From Prevotella sp. (lineage in GTDB: Bacteria > Bacteroidota > Bacteroidia > Bacteroidales > Bacteroidaceae): a DNA stretch of 64,000 bases. Location of the stretch: contig JAFTQG010000016.1 of NCBI GenBank assembly GCA_017462915.1, forward strand, positions 19,202 to 83,201, in the 5' to 3' direction. The notes beneath the pieces are model-generated. The model worked only from the letters and a program-made list of their open reading frames with translations, made no database searches and was not told where the DNA came from. Below, in pieces: positions 1 through 7,856 of the stretch (its first letter is position 1; every line of letters starts with the position of its first letter). The position numbers and the translations under genes are program-made.

Positions 1-1205
1 AGCAGCAACCTATGGAGCTGCGCGACAATGAACTGTCGAGCGGTGCGCAGACCCTCGGCATCAACGCGCGCCCTGTGCCTCAGGTGCGCCTCGGGCTCAA
101 CGACTACTGGACCATTCCGATACTCGGCAGATGGTTTGCCTTCAAGGGACACTTCGCTTTCGGCATGATGACCGACGGCAACTGGCAGGAATCGTTTGCG
201 AAAGGCACTCCCAACAAGTGGAACAAGAACACGCGCTACCATCAGAAGGCCGGCTACCTGCGCATAGGAAAGGATGATGAGAGGCATCATCTTACATTCA
301 CCATAGGGCTGGAGATGGTCTCACAGTTCGGCGGCACTGTCTATAACTGGGCTGGAACGGACGAGAACGAGAACCATGAGGAGGCGGTGAAGCTGAAGAG
401 TAACCTGAAAAGCTACTGGAATGCCTTTACGGGCATGACGAGTGCCGACGCCGGCGAGGGCATTTACGAGAACGCCGAGGGCAATCTCCTCGGGTCGTGG
501 GTGATGAGGCTGGCATGGAACGACGACCGCATGACGGCAGGACTGTACATGGACCACTACTTCGAGGACCATTCGGGCATGTTCTTCCTGGACTATGACG
601 GCTACGGTTCGGGCGAAAACTGGAACGTGAAGGAGCGCAACCGCTACTTCCTTTACTCGCTGAAGGACTTCCTTCTCGGCTTCGACCTGAAGCTGAAGCG
701 CGTGAAGGCGGTCAACAGCTTTGTCGTGGAATATATGACTACAAAGTACCAGTCGGGACCTATATACCACGACCGCACACAGAACATCAGCGACCACATA
801 GCCGGTCGCGACAATTATTATAACCATTCGAGCCTGTCGGGATGGCAACATTGGGGACAGGTGATAGGCAATCCGCTGTATCTCTCGCCTCTCTACAACG
901 ACAACGGGTATATCGGCACGCAGTGCAACCGCTTCCGCGCCCTGCATCTCGGTGTCTCGGGCGACCCTGTGCCGGGACTGCACTACAGGGTGAAGGCCAG
1001 TTGGCAGAAAGGATGGGGCAAGTACGACGACCCGTACATGGAGCCTCGGGAGAACACGAGCCTGCTCGTCGAGGCATCATACAGGACCGTAGACGAGAGG
1101 TCTTTCCTCCGTCCTGTGACGCTGACATTAGGGCTCGGTGCAGATTTCGGCAAGCTCCGCGGAGACAACAAGGCCGTGCAGCTTACCGTGAAGTACCAGC
1201 TATAA
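1..1205 (+). CDS. Wzi-family capsule-assembly outer-membrane protein (5' truncated)
   Basis: The frame is open to the first base of the window (codons before the ATG at 12 read QQP), so the gene starts upstream and its signal peptide is missing. The 400 visible residues alternate short hydrophobic and aromatic strands with polar loops and end in the strand-like VKYQL with a terminal hydrophobic residue, as in outer-membrane beta-barrels. Overall character (many W, Y and G residues; LGLNDYWTIPILGRWFAFKG near the visible start) resembles the Wzi-like capsule-assembly family of Bacteroidota. Members are thought to help retain or assemble surface polysaccharide. A WecA-type transferase 0.7 kb downstream fits a polysaccharide role. 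The family call is by recognition, not alignment. Confidence 0.7.
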   Translation, partial: QQPMELRDNELSSGAQTLGINARPVPQVRLGLNDYWTIPILGRWFAFKGHFAFGMMTDGNWQESFAKGTPNKWNKNTRYHQKAGYLRIGKDDERHHLTFTIGLEMVSQFGGTVYNWAGTDENENHEEAVKLKSNLKSYWNAFTGMTSADAGEGIYENAEGNLLGSWVMRLAWNDDRMTAGLYMDHYFEDHSGMFFLDYDGYGSGENWNVKERNRYFLYSLKDFLLGFDLKLKRVKAVNSFVVEYMTTKYQSGPIYHDRTQNISDHIAGRDNYYNHSSLSGWQHWGQVIGNPLYLSPLYNDNGYIGTQCNRFRALHLGVSGDPVPGLHYRVKASWQKGWGKYDDPYMEPRENTSLLVEASYRTVDERSFLRPVTLTLGLGADFGKLRGDNKAVQLTVKYQL

Positions 1206-1209
1206 GCCA

Positions 1210-1268
1210 AACTCATAACTTACAACTCACGATTTACAACTCATAACTCATAACTTATAACTCACAAC
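1210..1268. repeat. Degenerate short tandem repeat (ACTCATAACT-like)
   Basis: The gap after the Wzi-like gene is filled with imperfect 8-10-bp words such as ACTCATAACT and ACTTACAACTC. It belongs to the set of degenerate intergenic tandem words found across the window. No promoter is obvious in it. Confidence 0.6.
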
Positions 1269-1374
1269 CACCCACCCCACACCCCTGCAGAGCTTCCTCC
1301 CGTCATCTCCATTGCAGAGACGTGCCACGCGACGGCATTGACGGACAGGCATAAAATAAGAAAAATATATCAGA

Positions 1375-1812
1375 ATGAAAGGAATAATATACGCGATAAT
1401 CCTCTCTGCCGTGCTTGCGGCGTGCTCTCTGCACAGCTCCGACAACGGCAAGCTCGACGGCTTCTGGTCGTTGAGACAGGTGGACACGCTCAGCAGCGGC
1501 ACCTCCGTGGACTATTCCGGCGAACGTGTCTTCTGGTCCTGGCAGGCAGGATTGATGCAGACCACCGATATGCACACGGGCATGATATTCGTGTACCGCT
1601 TCTCCCATGCAAACGACACGGTGGCAGTGACGGAACCTTACCTCTCCGACCGTACCGAAGGGGATGTCAAGGTGACGGAGGACGTGATGTTCTCCGACAT
1701 CAACCGCCACGGCATCAACAGTCTGCGCGACTCGTTTTTCGTGGAACGGCTGACGGGAGACAGGATGGTGCTGCGAGACAAGATGCTGCGTCTGCACTTC
1801 GAGAAATACTGA
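1375..1812 (+). CDS. Small lipoprotein, lipocalin-like
   Basis: This 145-residue protein begins with a lipoprotein signal: MKGIIYAIILSAVLAAC, with lipobox LAAC and Cys17 as the predicted lipidated residue. Mature sequence starts GKLDGFWSL and continues as short beta-strand-like segments ending in MVLRDKMLRLHFEKY, a pattern seen in small lipocalin-like Bacteroidota lipoproteins that begin with a 'G.W.L' motif. It lies 169 bp after the Wzi-like gene and 89 bp before the sugar-phosphate transferase on the same strand. It is probably an envelope lipoprotein; the ligand is unknown and the lipocalin comparison is inference. Confidence 0.65.
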   Translation: MKGIIYAIILSAVLAACSLHSSDNGKLDGFWSLRQVDTLSSGTSVDYSGERVFWSWQAGLMQTTDMHTGMIFVYRFSHANDTVAVTEPYLSDRTEGDVKVTEDVMFSDINRHGINSLRDSFFVERLTGDRMVLRDKMLRLHFEKY

Positions 1813-1901
1813 GCCACACATTAATATTATATATACACGCGCCATGATGTGTATATGTGGCTTGATGATAAACATATAAAACCTAAGTCTGAAGAAACTC
1901 T

Positions 1902-3026
1902 ATGAACGCAATATTAGTATTGGCTGTGACATGTGTCCTGACCCTCTGCATAGGAATGGTCCTCACTCCACGTGTCGTATCGGTGGCGAAGGAGCTGCAT
2001 CTCTATGACCTTCCTGACAGCAGGAAGGTGCACAAGATACCTATACCGAGGATGGGCGGAGTGATGTTCCTCCCCACTGTAGTCATCTCCATGACGGTCG
2101 TGCTGGTCGTGCTGCTGCGCATGGAGGTGCTGGGCAACAAGGTCTGGGAGGGCGCAACGATACAGCATTTCCTGGCATATATGGCAGGGGCGATGATGCT
2201 CTATGTCATAGGCCTTTATGATGATATACGCGGCGTAGGATATAAGGTGAAGTTCTGCGTGCAGATTCTTGCCGCCTCACTGCTCTGTGTCAGCGGCCTG
2301 TGGGTGTCAGACTTCTCCTATGTCTTCTTTATCCGTGAAGTGCCTTTCTGGATAGGTATGCCCTTTACGGTGCTCTTCGTGGTCTATGTCACCAATGCCA
2401 TGAATCTCATAGACGGCATAGATGGACTGGCATCGGGGCTTTCCATCGTGGCGATGGCGGTAATCGCCGGACTTTACATCATGTCGGGAAACTTTATCTG
2501 GGCACTGATACCTATGGCATATCTCGGTGTGCTTGTCTCTTTCTTCTACTATAACGTGTTCTGCAAGAACGACAAGACCTTCATGGGCGACGCCGGAAGC
2601 CTCACCCTCGGCTTCACACTCTCGTTTCTCGTGCTGCATTTCTGGCAGAAAGACCCGGTGTGGAACCATTACATCCACAACATTGGGATAATAGCGCTCA
2701 GCACACTGACAATCCCCTTGCTCGACGTCGTGCGCGTCTTCGCCTCACGTCTCCGTGACGGACGCAACCCGTTCCTGCCGGACAAGAACCATATACACCA
2801 TAAACTGCTCCGTGCAGGCCTTACGGGAAGGCAGACGATGGTGACTATCCTCCTCCTCTCCGTGATGTTCATCGCCATAAATTACCTTGTCTCCAATATC
2901 AGCCAGACACTGATGATTGTCGTCGACATAATCCTTTTTGTCCTCATGCACAACATCATCAATGTCTTCATATACAGGAGAGAAGGCCGGAACGGCAATG
3001 TCTGGGACAGGACTTTCTCCCTGTGA
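1902..3026 (+). CDS. Glycosyltransferase family 4 (WecA/TagO-type undecaprenyl-phosphate sugar-1-phosphate transferase)
   Basis: This 374-residue polytopic membrane protein is of the MraY/WecA superfamily, which moves a sugar-1-phosphate (usually GlcNAc-1-P) from its UDP form to undecaprenyl phosphate and so starts surface polysaccharide or teichoic-acid-type synthesis. Family motifs are in order: DLPDSRKVHKIPIPRMGG near the N-terminus, FMGDAGSLTLGF in the middle (Asp-rich Mg site), NLIDGIDGLASG before it, and the cytoplasmic NPFLPDKNHIHHKLL loop typical of WecA/TagO rather than MraY. About ten hydrophobic segments are visible. The neighbouring Wzi-like gene suggests a shared role in capsule or exopolysaccharide. 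The exact sugar cannot be read from sequence. Confidence 0.9.
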   Translation: MNAILVLAVTCVLTLCIGMVLTPRVVSVAKELHLYDLPDSRKVHKIPIPRMGGVMFLPTVVISMTVVLVVLLRMEVLGNKVWEGATIQHFLAYMAGAMMLYVIGLYDDIRGVGYKVKFCVQILAASLLCVSGLWVSDFSYVFFIREVPFWIGMPFTVLFVVYVTNAMNLIDGIDGLASGLSIVAMAVIAGLYIMSGNFIWALIPMAYLGVLVSFFYYNVFCKNDKTFMGDAGSLTLGFTLSFLVLHFWQKDPVWNHYIHNIGIIALSTLTIPLLDVVRVFASRLRDGRNPFLPDKNHIHHKLLRAGLTGRQTMVTILLLSVMFIAINYLVSNISQTLMIVVDIILFVLMHNIINVFIYRREGRNGNVWDRTFSL

Positions 3027-3033
3027 CATGGGG

Positions 3034-3078
3034 ACTTAACCCTAACCCTAACGATAACCTTAACCCTCACCTTAACGA
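3034..3078. repeat. CCTAAC/CCTTAAC short repeat
   Basis: About 45 bp of imperfect CCCTAAC and CCTTAAC words follow the transferase stop codon. They resemble telomere-type repeats by chance of unit; there is no sign of a chromosome end, since genes continue on both sides. Confidence 0.5.
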
Positions 3079-3110
3079 TACAAAAGCGAAAAAAGTTGTT
3101 TGGTCGTTAA

Positions 3111-3214
3111 GTTGTTTGAGCTTCGCTCGAAGTCCCTTCCGCTCGGCAGAGTTCAAGCCAGCTTGGCTCTGCTCTCGCTTAACCGGAACTTTAGTCGTTT
3201 AGAGTATATCTATT
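3111..3214 (+). repeat. 104-bp element, copy 1 (inverted partner at 13798-13901)
   Basis: This stretch, from GTTGTTTGAGCTTCGCTC to AGAGTATATCTATT, recurs in reverse complement at 13798-13901 with about three differences over 104 bp. Homology extends a little further: upstream both copies have TTGTTTGGTCGTT, and downstream both run into 9-bp ATAGCCG-type words present in different numbers. It contains the small palindrome GCCAGCTTGGC. No coding frame is convincing. The rest of the gap to 3386 holds only AT-rich sequence with no gene I can support. Confidence 0.85.
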
Positions 3215-3386
3215 CCGGCTATCTCCGTATAACCTACATCCGCATAACTTCACCACATACATCCCTAAACCGTTGGTGAGGTTGTGCGGATTTTATTGTT
3301 TTATGTGACGATTATGTCAAACAAATACCCGAAACAATCATTCAAGAGTGAACATACAGAATGTTTTGCAAAATATTTTTTGCATA

Positions 3387-3420
3387 TTTGTATTCAATTC
3401 ACTTTTTTTTCGTATCTTTG
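3387..3420 (+). promoter_or_regulatory. Bacteroidota-type promoter of the candidate structured RNA
   Basis: TATCTTTG at 3413-3420 matches the Bacteroidota -7 consensus TAnnTTTG. A TTTG at 3387-3390 may serve as the -33 element; the 22-nt spacer is slightly longer than the usual 19. Transcription would start near 3426. It is the only clear promoter I find upstream of the GTPase gene set. Confidence 0.7.
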
Positions 3421-3425
3421 CACAT

Positions 3426-3859
3426 GGATTGTCGTGGCCTTGAATAAAATAGCTTCCACCCGGAAGACATCAGGCAAGGCAACCCACGCCGTGCTTGATA
3501 TAGAAAAGTCGGAAGACTATCTATATAGAGCGGACAGGGGAGGGTATGATAATCCAGACATATTGAAGGCGTTTACAAGACGCATAGTTCGGCTGACACT
3601 CTGAAACGTGAGAAATTTCAATGTTACTGCCTCGGACTGTGCAACAGTAGATGTCCAGGGTGTGGTATATACTTCCTGTTGAAGCCTATGCAAGTATGGC
3701 TCTGTACCATTTGATATGTACAGTCCATGCTTTGGTAGCTTATACAGGGATGATTGTATTCATATCGGCGTGGGCTATACTGTTGTTCGTTCAGCAGTAT
3801 AGGGCAATTCTCACGGCCTCAGAGTGTGGATCGGACAACGGACGGTTCACGCTTTTTTT
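3426..3859 (+). ncRNA. Candidate large structured RNA or leader (about 430 nt)
   Basis: The region lies between a good promoter and a strong intrinsic terminator and is rich in local hairpins. CGTGG-CCTTG near 3430 pairs with CAAGG-CAAC-CCACG, enclosing CTTCC-ACCC-GGAAG. AGTC-GGAA-GACT is a tetraloop hairpin nested in ATATAG/CTATAT and CCG/CGG. GCGT/ACGC lies near 3570, a long stem is built on GTATGG-CTCTGTAC and GTACAG-TCCATGC, and CTATACTG pairs with CAGTATAG near 3775-3800. The open frames within it (3284-3604, 3651-3869) cross these stems and resemble no protein I know. I see no RNase P core, tmRNA ends, SRP motif or known riboswitch core. It could be a stand-alone RNA or a regulated leader for the gene set starting at 3943. 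Confidence 0.6.
3824..3859 (+). terminator. Intrinsic terminator of the candidate RNA
   Basis: GTGTGGATCG (3824-3833) pairs with CGGTTCACGC (3843-3852) over ten positions with some G-T pairs, followed directly by seven T residues (3853-3859). Confidence 0.8.
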
Positions 3860-3942
3860 ATGTCCATAAGTTAATATGTAAAAGTAGGACTAAAATACAG
3901 ATGAAATATCATATCCATTATTAATAACTAAAAAATATCCTT

Positions 3943-5016
3943 ATGAACACAAAAGTATTATGGTTCGCCCTCTTCGTTCTTGCCGCAGGCATCTCTTGCT
4001 GGGCGACATCATCATCACTGATCTTGCTGATACCTTCCTTGTTTTCTTCCAATCCTATAGTCAGGCTCATAATGGTATGGCTACTGGTCATTATGATTTA
4101 TGTACTTGCATCAATGTCCATGAAATGGGTTGTTGACTCCATCACCAATGACGGAACGCTGAATCATCCGAAAGCCATGTTGTGGGGAGGTATGGCGACT
4201 TTGGCTGTCACTTGGATCATCGTTTCGCTCCCGACAAATGCGCATACATTCTTCTATAATTTGAAAATAGGTGATGTAATAACGGAAGACCTCTCTACAA
4301 CAAGGTCTTATTGTCAGCAATTGGCGGACAGAAGTGTAGTAGACTCCGCGTACAACACATTGAGAACGGAAGTGCTACATGAATGGGAACTGTTTGAGAA
4401 TGAAGTGAAAGGTGGACACACGGGAAGCGGATTCGGGAGATATGCTGAAAAACATATTGCAAAAATCACCACTATGTTAGGTGAAGAATACCCCATTCCT
4501 ACACCACAGAATACCAATAAAGCAACAGACCTTGAAATCACAAATTTTGTGAACAATTATAAACAACGCTACCTTTTCCCACAATTGGAGAAAGTAAAGT
4601 CTGATAAATATAAAGTTGATCTCAAATGTGCCAAGGAAGCACAAGACGATGTAGAACGCATTGTGACCATGGAAGACTCCATCCATCAGCTGATTTATGC
4701 CAATGAGATATCAAATGAATCGTCCGAACCTGTCATTACACAAGCTGATGGCGTCTTGAAACTGTCGTATTCGCATATAAAGAAAAGTGCAAAATATGTT
4801 GACTTCAACGGAGACGACAAGAAACTCTATACAAAAGATAATATTGAGACACGGACTTCCCGTTTCCTGAACCCGTATTCTGTAATGTGGGATTTCTTCT
4901 CTGGAAAGATTCCCATTACCTTCTCTTTGTGGCTTTTGGTCTCAATAGTAATAGACTTGGCTGGTTTCTTCTTCTTTTACCAGTGGCAGAAAAAGAATAT
5001 ACCTATTTTTAACTAA
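3943..5016 (+). CDS. Four-TM membrane protein with large periplasmic domain, first gene of GTPase set
   Basis: I do not recognise this 357-residue protein. Hydrophobic segments lie at about residues 5-33, 39-61 and 78-98. A polar domain with helical character spans about 100-322, and a last segment covers about 325-347 (SLWLLVSIVIDLAGFFFF) before a short basic tail. With the N-terminus inside, the 220-residue central domain faces the periplasm. The gene is AT-rich compared with the genes before it. It follows the candidate RNA by 83 bp, and no TAnnTTTG box lies in that gap, so it may depend on read-through from 3413. The GTPase begins 21 bp downstream, pointing to co-transcription and a membrane-anchoring or sensing role (inference). 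Confidence 0.75.
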   Translation: MNTKVLWFALFVLAAGISCWATSSSLILLIPSLFSSNPIVRLIMVWLLVIMIYVLASMSMKWVVDSITNDGTLNHPKAMLWGGMATLAVTWIIVSLPTNAHTFFYNLKIGDVITEDLSTTRSYCQQLADRSVVDSAYNTLRTEVLHEWELFENEVKGGHTGSGFGRYAEKHIAKITTMLGEEYPIPTPQNTNKATDLEITNFVNNYKQRYLFPQLEKVKSDKYKVDLKCAKEAQDDVERIVTMEDSIHQLIYANEISNESSEPVITQADGVLKLSYSHIKKSAKYVDFNGDDKKLYTKDNIETRTSRFLNPYSVMWDFFSGKIPITFSLWLLVSIVIDLAGFFFFYQWQKKNIPIFN

Positions 5017-5037
5017 TACATAAAAAAACAATATAAT

Positions 5038-5964
5038 ATGGCAAACGAATTTATTGGTTTGGGCGGTAATACAGATAATGTTACCGTCAATGACGAGACA
5101 AGAACCGTTGAGATTCCCGTGACAGACAATGTAGAAGAACGTCAGCCTACACCTCCAAGCGAGATAGAAGTGCATGTGGAAGACCAGACAGCCCCTATAA
5201 TATTGCTGTTTGGAGCGACTACCAGCGGTAAGTCCATGACATTAGTGCGCCTTGCAAAGTATCTGAGGAAGAAAAACTACAGAATCACTGTAGATATGAA
5301 TTTCTGTACTAATGCGTGGGAATACAAGGAAAATGCAAGAAGATTCAACGATATGCTGGGGACTACAAGAGCCTTAAAAGGAACAGACCGTAATGATTTT
5401 CTATTCATAAAGATTGAGGACAGTAGAGGGACTACTGTCTGTCAGATACTGGAAGGAGCAGGAGAAGATTATTTCCCTTCTAAAAGCATTGAAGGATTTA
5501 ACCGTTCCAACATCCCTTTTCCTCCATATATGGCAACTGTATTTGGTGGAGACAACAAGAAGATATGGGCTTTTCTTACAGAACCTGACTGGGCTGTCCC
5601 ACATAATGACAAGTTAGAGTATGTGGAACGCATAAGATACTGCAAGCAACAACATACAGGAGGCAGGGATAAATTCATTATCCTTTACAATAAGGTTGAC
5701 AAGAGAGGTTTTGCAATAGACAAGACAAGCGTACATACAAAAAACGCCATTAAGGCCTGCAGTAATGAGTACAGCGGTCTGTTTGAGATTTTCAGGAATA
5801 ATTCTCCATTGCCATGGTCTCGAGACTACCTTTGTGAGTTTGTCCCATTCAGCACAGGAATATATGGTCTTCACGCACCAGGGGAGTTGGCACCATATAC
5901 TCCGAGTAATGATGTACATCCTGCTACATTGTGGGCTACTATATTAAAATGTATAAAAGGATAA
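5038..5964 (+). CDS. TRAFAC-like GTPase, cytosolic
   Basis: This 308-residue P-loop protein has no signal or membrane segment. After a disordered, acidic N-terminus (about 1-52) come a beta-strand and Walker A GATTSGKS (residues 59-66). A G3-like EGAGEDYF (139-146) has Glu where the usual DxxG has Asp and carries the AGE seen in some bacterial DO-type GTPases. A clear G4 motif NKVD (218-221) preceded by FIILY favours GTP, and FVPFSTG (269-275) could be G5. Family-level similarity to TRAFAC GTPases of predicted conflict systems is my reading and is untested. It sits 1 bp before the next gene, so the products are surely made together. It is probably the energy or switch component of the set. 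Confidence 0.8.
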   Translation: MANEFIGLGGNTDNVTVNDETRTVEIPVTDNVEERQPTPPSEIEVHVEDQTAPIILLFGATTSGKSMTLVRLAKYLRKKNYRITVDMNFCTNAWEYKENARRFNDMLGTTRALKGTDRNDFLFIKIEDSRGTTVCQILEGAGEDYFPSKSIEGFNRSNIPFPPYMATVFGGDNKKIWAFLTEPDWAVPHNDKLEYVERIRYCKQQHTGGRDKFIILYNKVDKRGFAIDKTSVHTKNAIKACSNEYSGLFEIFRNNSPLPWSRDYLCEFVPFSTGIYGLHAPGELAPYTPSNDVHPATLWATILKCIKG

Positions 5965-5965
5965 T

Positions 5966-7345
5966 ATGGAGATTAACTTTAAAATTTACATACATGGACG
6001 TCCTCAGGGGCAGGATGTCTGGTGTACAGGTAGTTATTCGTCGGACAGATTCTATATCGAGCCGTTCTTGGATTCCAAGATTGGAGCAGATGCAGATGCT
6101 GTCATGGTTCTTGACACATGGGAAGGCAATACATACTATACTTATGTTAGACGCAAGAATGTTTTTGAAAAGGAGCGTGCGCAAGGATATTTTGCCATTA
6201 CCTTGCGGATAAGCAATGGATATTGCCACAATGTAAGCTACTTGTATAGTTTGTTGGAACTGGTATACAACGAGAAATGTCTGAACCATATCTTGAAAAA
6301 AGAGAATGGCGCGGAACGGTTTATGATAGGACGGTTCTCGGAAATAGATAATTATCTGAGAGAGATAGAATCCTTGATAAATGTAAACTTCTCGCAAATA
6401 CAGGATTCCTATGTAAAGCCTATTGACAATAGAAACTCAACAACAGAACAGCCTCTTCAAAGATATTCCTTTGAAGAGGTGGACAGTCCTGCTTTCTTTG
6501 AAGCTGCCAGACATGCAAAGATTGTCATTTCAAAAGACTATGGCACGAAAGCTTCTATCCTGGAGAGACAAATAGCAGACCTGCGTAAGGAGAAGGATGG
6601 GCTTGAGCGAAAACTTTCCAAAGCAAGTGAAACGGTAGAAGCCACCTATAAAGATATATTAGACAGAAAAGACGATGAAATAAGGGCATTGACAAAGCAG
6701 CGTGATGAAACTGAGAGAAAATACAATCAGTTGAAAGAAAACAGAGCAAATGTCAGTGGAAATAGAGCTTTACGTGATAATATCTTGGAAATAAAAACTC
6801 CTTTAGATAATCTTGCTCGCCTTATGGCAAACTTGTTGCCAGACAATGACGGAAAAATATGTGAGTCTGATGCACCACATGTCAAAAACAATACTTGGAC
6901 TTGGCTGCCAAGAATCCGGTTGCAGTGGATTAACACCGTTATGTTGCTTCTTCTTTTATGTATTTCCGTTACTCATAGTTGCAGAGACAATGCGAAACAC
7001 GATGAGCATCAGACCATTCAAATTTCAAGTAAACCTTTAGGTGAGCCGGATAGTGTGAAATATGCACCTTCTGATGATGCAGAGGATGGAGATGATGACA
7101 ATGACAATGATTATAAAATAGACATTGACGGCTATATTGGTTCAGGAGATTTGAAATTAAAAAAAGAATATAAATTGAGTTTAATTGGACCAGAACCCAT
7201 AGAGCAATCACAAGTAATCTGGAGTATCTGTGGAGACAATATAAATATGACAAACGGTTCATTAACCATAACTCAGGCGGGAGATATTAAAATAACTGCA
7301 AGTTACAATGATATATCCACGACAAGAGAACTAACAGCCAAATAA
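5966..7345 (+). CDS. Single-pass coiled-coil membrane protein with Ig-like C-terminus (paralogue of 7857-8984)
   Basis: The family is unrecognised. This 459-residue protein has an N-terminal globular domain (about 1-112) beginning FKIYIHGRPQG and containing YYTYVRRK and YFAITLRISNGYCHN. It then has a linker, a strong coiled coil (about 196-262), one membrane segment (about 320-338, WINTVMLLLLLCISV), an acidic stretch (DDAEDGDDDNDND), and a beta-rich Ig-like C-terminal domain (about 385-459). The likely topology is domain and coil in the cytosol, Ig-like domain in the periplasm. The N-terminal domain and layout recur in the protein at 7857-8984. The start codon at 5966 is 1 bp after the GTPase stop, suggesting translational coupling and direct partnership. 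Confidence 0.75.
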   Translation: MEINFKIYIHGRPQGQDVWCTGSYSSDRFYIEPFLDSKIGADADAVMVLDTWEGNTYYTYVRRKNVFEKERAQGYFAITLRISNGYCHNVSYLYSLLELVYNEKCLNHILKKENGAERFMIGRFSEIDNYLREIESLINVNFSQIQDSYVKPIDNRNSTTEQPLQRYSFEEVDSPAFFEAARHAKIVISKDYGTKASILERQIADLRKEKDGLERKLSKASETVEATYKDILDRKDDEIRALTKQRDETERKYNQLKENRANVSGNRALRDNILEIKTPLDNLARLMANLLPDNDGKICESDAPHVKNNTWTWLPRIRLQWINTVMLLLLLCISVTHSCRDNAKHDEHQTIQISSKPLGEPDSVKYAPSDDAEDGDDDNDNDYKIDIDGYIGSGDLKLKKEYKLSLIGPEPIEQSQVIWSICGDNINMTNGSLTITQAGDIKITASYNDISTTRELTAK

Positions 7346-7352
7346 TCAGTAT

Positions 7353-7853
7353 ATGAAGAGAATATTATTCATAATCTTATCGGTCATTGCTTTTTCGTCA
7401 TGTGACAGTAGTAAGAAGCCACCTGTCAACTTGTCAAGAACAGTTGCCAAGAATGAAATTTCTGTACCGTATTCAGAAATCAATGGAGTAAAGACAATAC
7501 CCGTAAAGCTTAATGGTGTATCAATGGATATGATATATGACCCAGGTTGTTCTGGCGTGCAGATATCTGCATTAGAACTCCAGACTTTATGCAAAAACGG
7601 ACGATTCTCTGAAGACGATATCATAGGAATCGGTACGGCAAGAATTGCTGACGGCAGTATCGTGGAGAATGGTGTCATCAATATTAGAGAAATAGAAATC
7701 GGAGGCAAAGATGGAATCGTACTTTCCAACATTGAAGCTTCTGTCTCACTCAATCAAGAAGCACCTCTCCTGTTAGGAAACGGTGTCCTTGACAAGGTAG
7801 CATCTGTTGAAGTTGATAATGTGAAGAAAACCATTAAATTCAAACGTAATTAG
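7353..7853 (+). CDS. Retropepsin-like aspartyl protease lipoprotein
   Basis: This 166-residue protein has a lipoprotein-type signal (MKRILFIILSVIAFSSC, Cys17 predicted lipidated) and a single retropepsin-like domain. Strand VKTIPVKLNGVSMDMIYDPGCSGVQIS holds the active-site region with Asp63, where the usual D-T/S-G reads D-P-G. A flap-like IADGSIVENGVINI and a LLLGNGVLDK turn typical of clan AA bacterial proteases follow. One Asp per chain implies that a homodimer would be needed for activity. It lies in the periplasm, where the Ig-like domains of the flanking paralogues are also predicted, so these could be substrates (inference). It is separated by 7 bp from the gene before and 3 bp from the gene after. 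Confidence 0.75.
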   Translation: MKRILFIILSVIAFSSCDSSKKPPVNLSRTVAKNEISVPYSEINGVKTIPVKLNGVSMDMIYDPGCSGVQISALELQTLCKNGRFSEDDIIGIGTARIADGSIVENGVINIREIEIGGKDGIVLSNIEASVSLNQEAPLLLGNGVLDKVASVEVDNVKKTIKFKRN

Positions 7854-7856
7854 TAT

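Noticed and set aside
3034-3078. Telomere-like repeat as a replicon end
   Set aside because: The words are imperfect, genes continue on both sides, and such simple words are common in the gaps of this window.
3426-3859. RNase P RNA, tmRNA or a known riboswitch
   Set aside because: None of the conserved cores (RNase P GAAAGTCC-type core, tmRNA ends and tag frame, cobalamin or TPP boxes) are present.
3284-3869. Two open frames (3284-3604 and 3651-3869) as small protein genes
   Set aside because: They cross the promoter, hairpins and terminator of the candidate RNA, lack plausible starts or family features, and the second one runs through the terminator stem.
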